Part shown: positions 56,060-64,000 of the stretch, piece after piece
Numbering within the stretch: the stretch's first letter is position 1
Layout of the letters: the number at the start of each line of letters is the position of its first letter
Source: Chrysaora quinquecirrha
Lineage: Eukaryota; Cnidaria; Scyphozoa; Semaeostomeae; Pelagiidae
Length of the DNA: 64,000 nucleotides
Assembly: GCA_014526335.1 (NCBI GenBank)
Contig: JACTAT010000016.1
Span: forward strand, 6,193,346 to 6,257,345
Direction: 5' to 3'
Translations under genes and position numbers: made by a program
Notes under the pieces: generated by a model
Seen by the model: only the letters and a program-made list of their open reading frames with translations
Told to the model about the DNA's origin: nothing
Databases searched by the model: none

Positions 56060-57310
56060 TTTGGCTCTTCTAACACACTCGTTTGCTATATAATTGTAGT
56101 ATTGGTAGAATTTGTAGGTCTGTAATGGTATTCCCGGGCTTGCAAAAGTGATCTGCAAGACCGAACTTGTCATTTACTCTGTTTATTATGTGCTTCCGGT
56201 GTTCGTTAATTCTGCCTCGTAGTCGTTTTCCTGCCTGTAGAATATACTGGCAGTTGCTATCTCTGTTGCGTAGGCAATCATTATATAACGCAAATAACGT
56301 TTGTGGAGTTACCGTCCAGTCTCTATTGTATGTTAAATGTCTTGCAGGTGTTAGTAAATATAACCGTGTCAAATATGTGTGTGCACGTATTGCAGGTTCG
56401 TTTAAACATGCATTTGTGTGTGCCGTGAAGATCAGTGGTGACGTCATTTTCCATTTTTGCACGTACTCAGAGTTTCATAGAATGTTGTGGTGTCATTTAA
56501 GCATTTGTCCCAATTGAGGGAATTTGAATATGAAATTACCATTGTGTCCTGTCTTATCTGTTTGGTAGATAGGCTCTCTTTCTTTGTTACTGAGGAAGCT
56601 TACCATATTTCGTTTCGTACATGTTTGCGTCAGTAACCTCTGTTTGTAAGGTATGTCAGCAGTTCTGCAGCTCGTTTGTTAAAAGTGTTGTTATCGGGGC
56701 ACATGCATCGTCAATGTAGAGCTACACTGTCAGGTACTGAGTTCGTATGTCTCGGGTGAGCAGAAGAACGGAGAAGATATTGGTGGGTATCAGTGGGTTT
56801 GATGAAGAGGTCTGTGGAGGTGCTGTGGTCTGAATTAAGCTTGCCAGTAACATCAAGGAAATGTTTTGAGGTGGTGGAAATGTCGCTGGTAAATTTGATG
56901 GTCGGGTGTATATGGTTGAGGCTCTTGATAAAGTCCGCATGTTTGTCTTCACTTGTGTGTCCACAATAAAAAAATATCATCAATGTAACGTCACAAGATT
57001 AGTGGTTTGTATGGAGCGCATTTTAGGGCTTTAGATTAAATGACCCCCTTAAAAAGATTAGCATATGGAGGTGTCATTCTAGGGCCCCTTGCTGTGCCAT
57101 GTTTTCGTTAGAAAAATTGTCCGCCAAACTCAAAATTGTTGTTTTTAAGGATAATGTCTAAGAGGTAGCATACTGTTTCTGTCTGTGGGTTTTGTTTGGT
57201 GCTTTTATTAGGTGTTCCTAAAGAGTTGACAATTTATTTAGGAAGTGCGTTGTGTCTTTAATGTAAGAGGGAAGTTTAAGGCCTAGAGGATTAATGAAAT
57301 GGCTGACGTA
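56060..57310 (-). pseudogene. Penelope-like retroelement remnant
   Basis: Minus-strand pieces in order: LPSYIKDTTHFLN, then CYLLDIILKNNNFEFGG, then PRMTPPYANLF, then the catalytic RYIDDIFLLW, then SLNHIHPTIKFTSDIS and FLDVT with KPTDTHQYL, and finally a GIY-YIG endonuclease part with GKRLRGRINEHRKH and LADHFCKPGN. The GIY-YIG start and part of the reverse transcriptase palm are deleted, and frames shift several times. This order is the mark of Penelope-like elements. Confidence 0.75.
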
Positions 57311-57795
57311 TTGAGACAAAAATAGATTAAGTTAGAACATGTACTAAAATTTACAAAATTAATGTCATACTTTTATAAAACGACTAGTAGTTTCCTGCAT
57401 TGGAAGAAAAATAGAAGGGACGAAAACAATGCAGAAAATGCAGCAAAATCGATCAATCAAGCGAAATGGGATTCTAGCTAGATTTATAAAAGTTTCAATA
57501 CAACGCAGATCAAGCTTAGGAGTCTCTGCTGCAGCGAGTTGAAGAATGCAAAATACAATGAACGGAAAAGAAGATGATTCACTGCTGTCTTCAGCTGCTC
57601 AGCTAATGCAGAGAAAATGTAAGAAGCGTATGATAAGGTAGTATGCAGAAATTGCACCAGCACGACAAAAACATTAAAAATAATGTGAAGAAATTAACAT
57701 CAAGATGTCAAAAACTGATCTCAGTCAAATACTTAATTGCGTGAATTAGTTTTTAAATTATAGAAATTACAGCCGTCAAATATACTATTCCTCAC

Positions 57796-57813
57796 CTTAA
57801 AGAGCGTTTGCGG
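57796..57813 (-). CDS. possible 18 nt micro-exon
   Basis: Acceptor TACGTCAG and donor GTGAGGAATAG bound 18 nt. The pyrimidine tract is weak and there is no paralogue to support it. Listed because length and position fit the series. Confidence 0.25.
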
Positions 57814-58333
57814 CTGACGTACATTGATAAAAGTCAACAGAGTTCTTGTCATGCATAAAAGAATTAAATCAATAAACAAAAGGATCTGTGATCAAAGATT
57901 CCAGACGAACTTCACGCAGCATACTCTAGCATCGGAAGCACATCAGCTTTATTGGCATGGGATTGGGAACATTGTTGCAACACAACATATACAATATGTG
58001 AGCCGAAACTAAGGAAAAGCAATATTATACATTCATTGTAAATCCGAACCATCCGTTTCTTGGCACAATATCCCAATGAAAATAACCTTGGCCAAACTAT
58101 AGGAATAAAAGATAAGACAAAACAAGAAGTTTAAACAAGAATGAGTAGGTAAAATACAAGAAGAAGGACATCTGTCCTGACAACAAACTTTCAATATTTT
58201 ATGAATAAAAGGCTATAAACCAATGATGATGATGATGCACAAGCAAAAACTGTCAGGAAATTGGTTGGAAAATTCGTTTTATGCCCTTGTATACAACACA
58301 CATACAACAAATTTCTTTAGAAATTTAACTTAC

Positions 58334-58354
58334 CTGGAAACCATGCTTCTCGTT
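58334..58354 (-). CDS. micro-exon candidate, 21 nt (segment copy B)
   Basis: Acceptor TTCCTTCTTTTAG and donor GTAAGTTAAAT. It differs from the copy A exon at 5 of 21 positions, while the 67 bp on the donor side differ at only 2. Confidence 0.45.
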
Positions 58355-58713
58355 CTAAAAGAAGGAAAATAAACAGGATTATATTGTTGCTTATGATATT
58401 TAAGCTATGCAGAAAGATTAAGAAAAAAGTTGATGGAAGATCACTGTCTTAAATCTTGCAAGCTGGCTCTTTATCGCAATATCTATATACAAGGTTCAAG
58501 TCTTCACATTATCTTTAATGATGGTTAAAATTCAATTTAAGCAACGTTAATGGCGAAAGAAACTGTTATAGTCATGATAAGAAAGTAGTTCGGTGTTAAG
58601 TTGGGGTGGATAGAAGGTTTTATATGTTCTGTTACTTCCATAATGCCTTCCAGGTCAATGGACGTCAAAGGATGAGTAAAGCTATATTACTTGTATAACC
58701 CTTAACGTGTCGC

Positions 58714-60548
58714 TACCCTGGGTACCAGACTTTCAATTTCAAGAAAAATGAAAGTCTGGTCTCAAGAGAACCTAGCCTAATTTCCATGTTAAATCAGTCA
58801 TCCGAGAAACACTCTGGCAATGGAAATTTTGCAAACTGGATTTCTGAACTGTTGCTGTTGTCAGACTATCAGAAGAAGAAAATGGAGGAAGACAATTTTC
58901 GAAATCTGAGCCAGGAAAAGTTTTATCGAGCCAGTATGTGTTAGAATAACACAAACCTAACTTTAGAAAGAATGCCAAACATTCAAATGTTTAAAGGATG
59001 GCAGAGCTTTTACTACTTTCAGTGGTATCTACCAGAGTTGTGCGGAGACAGTAGTCAGCTGCACCAAACCAATGACAGGCCTTTGAAGGCCTAGCCTATT
59101 CCTATGCCAAATCTTAGCAAATTGAATTTGAGGTTACTCTGATTTATGAAGAAAATCATTACCTTGAGTTGAACAAATTGATTACAACCCAAATATACGA
59201 TTTGCTGCAATTGAGATGTGGTGATGCACAAACAACTTGTTAACAAGTGTGGGCAGATGTTACTGTTGCCCCTATATCCACGTTATCACTAATAAGTTAA
59301 GCCAATTATGGGCATCACAATGCTGAATACTTAATACCTAAGGCCACACCTAAAACTTTAGAAAATTGTATTTTTTCAGCCTGCAGAGTATGGCCAATGT
59401 GCCCTTAAGGTGCTTTTGGACAACTTCAGAAGGATCCTCTCTAGACAACAAAGATGTGATTGTGATATGTGTACCTTTTTGATAATGGTTCATCTCAGAC
59501 TTGTGTATTATGTTTTGATGGTCACTTGCAACAACCAGTTTTAGGGTTTAATAAGCACTTTTCTAAATTTTATGTTACTTTTTGTAAAAGCATTTGCAAA
59601 AACCTTTTCTCTTCCACATTAAGAAGAGTTGAATGGACAGCATAGAATAGAGAACCTATAAATAGAACTATTCCACATTTCAATTTTAACAAATACTTCC
59701 TTGGTTTGATACACCTTATTCATATTTTCATTACTTCTGAAGACACCTAAAATAATACATCATCATCATGCATGCAGGTTGCACATAGGCAACTATGGGC
59801 ATGGAATCTAATTACCCCTTTCAAACCAGCAATGATGACTCATATTTGGAGACTTGCTAATAAATTAAAGACTGTAGAGTAAATCCAAGGAAAATGGCAA
59901 GTTACTAGTTATTAATGTTGTCATACTGATATTATTTAAGATATTATCATATGTATTATGTAGTACCGCAGTTAATTTTTCTCAATTCAATTGTCTTGAT
60001 GTGACATATACAAGTCAAAAATGATTCCGTTGTTGTCGTCCTTGCACTGCAAATCCATTATCGCCAACAGGGGTGAAATAACAATTATTACGGAATTGGA
60101 CTTGGAGTGGCCTAAAAACATCAACTTCTTCGCAATGAATGAAGCACCAGAGCTGAAAAATCAATGATTTGCAATGTCCAGCCAGTAGGCAGAGTGGCAA
60201 ATGTGTCACTTTTCCGATCAAAAAAAGAGCGTAGGGCTTCAAACTGCATGCTCGATACATCATCCACATTTTGAAAACGAGATCTTACAGTTTCTCTTTA
60301 CGGCAACGTTCAATTTGCCTTCGTCAGCCGTCGCCATCTTGTTCTCAGAATTTGGTTCTGGTCCTGGTCTGCATTTTCATCCCACAGTTAATTTTTCTCA
60401 ATTCTATTGTCTTGACGTGACCTTTGAACGGGCACAAAATGTGAACGCTCGCTACTGATTGGTCAGTTACACAGCATGGAAATGAGGCTAGGTTCTCTTG
60501 AGACCAGACTTTCAGTTTTCTTGACATGAAAGTCTGGTACCCAGGGTA
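58714..60548. mobile_element. 1,835 bp non-autonomous DNA transposon, 9 bp target duplication
   Basis: Terminal inverted repeats of about 74 bp starting TACCCTGGGTACCAGACTTT. Each end contains its own small hairpin (CCAGACTTTC / GAAAGTCTGG). Flanked by ACGTGTCGC at 58705-58713 and 60549-60557. The empty site is seen in copy A at about 43290. A 9 bp duplication fits Mutator-like elements. A block starting AGTTAATTTTTCTCAATTC occurs twice near 59.97 and 60.39 kb. No transposase is encoded. Confidence 0.88.
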
Positions 60549-61560
60549 ACGTGTCGCTCGCCTTAAGCATCTTTGAGGCTTCCTGTGTAGAAGTCTAACT
60601 ATCTAGAAATCCCTATGGAATCTGGCTGATCTCCAGGATAGCAGTGTTTTCTCGAAGAGAGTTTCATTCGAATTCAACGACCGAAAGTTGTCTTGGTTCA
60701 TGCAGTTACCCCTCCATCCCTATCAATTTTGCAGTCGGCCATTCCGGTTGTCGTTGCAAGGTGTACCGGCCGAAATCTGCTGCTAATGCAACAAGACTCG
60801 TATGCTGACCGGCAAGTTTCTTAAGAATAACAATTTTTCATTAATTGAAAATTGATAATCTAATATTTTTGAGAGACAACCCTTCGATAAAAATACATAG
60901 CTGTATCGGTGACGATTCAAAACGGGTTCATGATGGAAGCAAAGAAACAGTCTGACCAGGAAGCAACAGCAGCAGAGTGTAGCGAGACCAAGGTCAAATG
61001 GTCTCAAGGAAACATTTACTCGCCTGAAAAAAACTTAAGCACATTTTTCAGTGTTAACATTATTAATTGCAAGACGATTAAACCTATCAATTTCTGAAAA
61101 CAAAAAGAAAAACTGATCATCTTTGAACAAGACAGCTTGATTTTGAAACCTAAAGTAGAAAAGTTGTGACTGCTGGGACCTGTGGTTGCAGGAACTTTAA
61201 TACTCACAGACACGATTGTTATGTGTTCTATCTACATGGCTATAAATAAAGTAATGCCCTTGCATTCCCACGGGTTTTGTGATTTGACCATGAAAGGGAG
61301 AAAAACAAAGGATAACTAAGGAAGACTGTGACAAACAAACTGGGGGTCAAAAAGAAGAATAGAAATCCAGATACAATAAAGAGAATAATTCAAAGAAATA
61401 AGAAAGAACAAAATTGCAATAAAAAACTTGCATGTTGAGAGATGGTTTTGTGACTGTACATGTAAGGCTTCATTAACTTTGGGGTGGTAGGATGTGGAGG
61501 AACAATTTTAAATAGTAAAGCAATTAAGAGAGCAGGAAACAAAACATAAAGAAGAGGTTC

Positions 61561-62219
61561 AAAGAAAAAATCTACTGTGACGGCGTAGCTAAGGAGTAAG
61601 AAGCAAGAAGCATAAGTAGAAAAAAAATTATTAGATAAAACTCTGACGATGGTAAAAAAAGATTTGACAACATGATTTAGATTATGTACTAGCGAGCAAA
61701 AGGAAAACATAAACAGAAAAGGAATTTACCAGAAAGAGGTTAGGTACAAGGCGCCCCAGGGCGAAACCGAAATTACTTGGACATACTGTTCTTGAAGATG
61801 AAATCCTAAGCTAGGCTAGTGACCAGCTGCGTAAGGAGACGATGAAAGAATCTACATTCCAGCATACACATCGCTTGCTCGAGACGGAAAGGAAGAAAAA
61901 GGAGAAAAAACATACCAGGAAAGAAAAAATAAAATTGCATAAAGAATGTTTGACGAAGCACAAAAAACCATAAAAACATATAGATAAACTTGATAAAGAA
62001 AACAACTTATTATAAACGGCAAATAATAATAAATAATAAAAATATATAGTAAAAATGCTTCGCTGATTAAAAAAGTCGTGTTCTTTATCAAGTTTATCTC
62101 AACGGTTTTCAATTTTTTTTTCATCCACTTAGTACAACACCTAGTTGGCCAACCAATACAGTCAACTTGGCCAGTAGGTTGCATAGCGCTGGATGTGCAG
62201 ACACGCTGGTCCTGCAGAC
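61561..62219. other. AT-rich intergenic DNA
   Basis: Short frames only. No domain, repeat family or RNA gene recognised. Confidence 0.35.
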
Positions 62220-62221
62220 AG

Positions 62222-62345
62222 TGACGTCATCAGTGACGTCATCAGGTCGCGCTATAGCGCAATGGTTTTTAGCCGGTTTTTCCAACCTCGTTTTCAAAAG
62301 TCTCACAGGGGTATCATCAGTGACGTCATCTGGTCGCGCTATAGT
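62222..62345. promoter_or_regulatory. three CRE palindromes with GCGCTATAGCGC dyads
   Basis: TGACGTCA occurs at 62222-62229, 62234-62241 and 62321-62328. Each cluster is followed by GGTCGCGCTATAG(C/T)GC. The two blocks are a tandem duplication of about 90 bp. TGACGTCA is the CREB/ATF site. They lie about 500-600 bp upstream of the polymerase-like gene. Confidence 0.55.
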
Positions 62346-62410
62346 GCGACGAGTTTCTCCAACCTCAAGAGTTCCTTAACCGTTAACCTCGTTTCCGATT
62401 TAACAATCTA

Positions 62411-62722
62411 GAAGTTTCCAGAATGTTCCAGAACGTCCCTAAGAATCCTCTTATCTGATTGGTTAGAACTTTCCAGAACTTTCGAGAACTTTCCGGAAAT
62501 CCTACAATCTGATTAATTATGATGGCGTAATAATAATTCGAACGCGACGTTCGAATCGTTTATGAAATAACATAATAATCCTACAATCTGTTCTGTTGGA
62601 ACTTTCTAGAAGTTTCCAGAAGTTTCCAGAAAGTTCCACAAGATTCTAGAAACAAGAAATCCTGCAATCTGATTGGCTAGAACTTTCTAGAAGTTTCCAG
62701 AAAGTTCCACAAGATTCTAGAA
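62411..62722. promoter_or_regulatory. four heat-shock-element blocks (5, 7, 11 and 9 units)
   Basis: Alternating GAA and TTC at exact 5 bp steps: 62411-62433 (5 units), 62466-62498 (7 units, all perfect), 62599-62651 (11 units, one CAA) and 62680-62722 (9 units, one CAA). Three units already make a heat-shock factor site. ATTGG (inverted CCAAT) lies beside several blocks. The blocks belong to an imperfect tandem repeat. Confidence 0.8.
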
Positions 62723-62782
62723 ACGAGAAATCCTACAATCTGATTGGTTAATAATTCGAACGTCGCGTTCGATCGATCGATC

Positions 62783-62818
62783 TATAAAATCGAAGCGTAA
62801 AGCGAAATCAGTTCAGTT
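62783..62818 (+). promoter_or_regulatory. TATA box and initiator
   Basis: TATAAAA at 62783-62789, then TCAGTT at 62808-62813 and again at 62813-62818, about 25-30 bp downstream. TCAGTT is an arthropod-type initiator match. The ATG at 62830 would leave a leader of about 20 nt. Confidence 0.6.
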
Positions 62819-62829
62819 AGAAATTAATC

Positions 62830-64000
62830 ATGAAGAGGTCACACGAAAAAGAGAGCTCAGCTGCTAATAATAGTAAGCGAAGAAAAATCGCTTGTGATGT
62901 ATGTGGGAAATTGTTTGACAGAATGTTAAATCTCGCATCACATAAGCGATCAGCACATGATATACGCCCGTCAGCAGCAGAACAAAAGAAATTGATTGGT
63001 GAAGGTAAGAACATGAACAAGATGGATAAGAAAGCATTTAGAATATATACCGAAGAAGAAGATATCAAAGACTGGGCAAGAATCACACAGCATACTATTC
63101 GAGAAATTAAAGAAGAATTGCCAGGTCACAAGCAGGGGATGAAGTATTATGTCACTATCGATGCCGAATTTAAAAAGTATGGTGATACGCTAATGGTTAC
63201 AGAACCACCACCCACATTCAGAACCACCGTGCAGACGCTTATGGTCAGAGTATGACGTTGCTCAAGATCAGATAGTTGAAGCTATCAACACACTGCGAGA
63301 TAAGGTTGATGAATTCTTGGAGAATGGAAGTGGTTGGATATTTACAAAGTTTACCCAACTACAAGTGAAGATGTTTGATTATGATGCAATTCGTGGTGGA
63401 AAGTATTTACAACTGCCAGCATACATCAAAAACAAGAAGGCTGTTCTCAATGTGCAGAACAGTGACGATAAATGTTTCATCTGGGCAATTCTATCCCGTC
63501 TACATCCACGTCCACGATCGCAGAAACCAGAGAGAGCCGCACCGTACCGGCGATACTTAGATGAACTTAACTGTGAAGGATTGACATATCCAGTAAAAGC
63601 ATCTGATAAAAAGATGATTGATACATTTGAAGTCAACAACAACATTTCAATCAATATCTATATGGATGACGATGGTGAAATTGTACCAGTAAGAATAACT
63701 GAAAATAAACGTGAAAAACATGTGCATTTGCTATTAGTATTCAATGACGATGGTGAGAGTCACTATTGCTGGATAAAGGACTTGAGTCGTCTTTTAGCAG
63801 GTCGAGATGGTCACAAACATAACCGAAAATGTTTTTACTGTCCTCTATGCTTATCAGGATGTACAACTCAAGAAAATTTGGAAAAGCATGAAAAGCTATG
63901 TAAGGCTCCTCAAGCTGTTGAATATCCTCAAGATACAGAATTAAAGTTTGAACATTTCAAACATCAGAGCTGGCTACCATTTATCATCTATGCAGATACT
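62830..64000 (+). CDS. Polinton-type DNA polymerase B, N-terminal part (frameshifted, runs off the window)
   Basis: The ATG at 62830 opens 141 codons with a C2H2 finger (CDVCGKLFDRMLNLASHKRSAH). A one-base shift near 63242 ends that frame, and the protein continues in the next phase from WSEYDV to the window edge without a stop. Downstream it shows AVLNVQNSDDKCFIWAILS, then HYCWIKDLSRLL, a second Cys/His motif (CPLCLSGC...H....C) and FIIYADT at the very end. I recall this order, ending in a YAD-type exonuclease I motif, from the large protein-primed polymerase proteins of Polinton/Maverick elements. The polymerase core itself would lie beyond 64000. The shift may be decay or a sequencing error. 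Confidence 0.7.

Larger units (their letters stand above)
57881..61560. repeat. segmental duplication, copy B (split by a transposon)
   Basis: Counterpart of 41191-44295. It lacks the 1.2 kb block seen in copy A and has a 1,835 bp insertion at 58714-60548. A plus-strand open frame at 60909-61097 (62 codons) is conserved in copy A only until a stop (TTGTCTTAA), so it is probably not a gene. Confidence 0.8.

Noticed and set aside
60909..61097. 62-codon open frame in segment copy B
   Set aside because: The paralogue in copy A has a stop after about half its length, so coding constraint is not supported.

Overview
The window is AT-rich eukaryotic DNA, most likely from an invertebrate animal. The mix of a CR1-like LINE, a Ty3/gypsy element, Penelope-like fragments, a Polinton-like polymerase gene, RecQ-like and MULE-like genes and GT-AG introns fits a cnidarian best, but that placement is inference. 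There is no bacterial-style operon. Most of the DNA is repeats and mobile elements, and many short open frames are by-products of tandem repeats.

Layout. 0.85-1.6 kb: last exon of an unrecognised glycine-zipper membrane protein (minus). 3.4-15 kb: a superarray of composite units that share a ~230 bp head but carry different minisatellites (TAAGAT-type hexamers, a 51 bp repeat, a 15 bp repeat) and several tRNA-like sequences. 15.0-18.5 kb: about 18 copies of a 191 bp repeat. 18.9-28.7 kb (minus): a gene joining a protein kinase, a cysteine-protease-like segment, a MULE-type transposase and a SWIM zinc finger. It is interrupted at 20.0-24.8 kb by a gypsy element with two LTRs. 30.8-33.5 kb: about 14 copies of the same 191 bp repeat in inverted orientation. 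Gene plus inverted arrays look like a very large FoldBack-type Mutator-like transposon.

33.5-39.0 kb: two and a half tandem copies of a 2,139 bp unit. From about 33.8 to 58.4 kb the minus strand shows a series of candidate micro-exons (24, 24, 24, 24, 15, 21 and 21 nt). Each has a GTAAGT donor and an AG acceptor and sits in related, duplicated intron-like DNA. In paralogous pairs the micro-exons differ more than their flanks. 39.6-42.7 kb: fragments of GIY-YIG and LINE genes and a small inverted-repeat element. 47.5-51.2 kb: a decayed CR1-like LINE (minus) carrying a 316 bp MITE. 51.9-53.4 kb: a TA-flanked element. 53.9-56.0 kb: a broken RecQ-like helicase gene carrying a 618 bp fold-back element. 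56.1-57.3 kb: a Penelope-like remnant. 57.9-61.6 kb: a second copy of the 41.2-44.3 kb segment, split by a 1,835 bp DNA transposon.

62.2-64 kb: three CRE palindromes, then four dense blocks of heat-shock-element units, a TATA box and an initiator, then the 5' part of a Polinton-type DNA polymerase gene that runs off the window. Four insertions (gypsy in the transposase gene, MITE in the LINE, fold-back element in the helicase, 1,835 bp element in the duplicated segment) have ends and target duplications readable to the base. In the first three, removing the insert plus one target copy restores the local reading frame.
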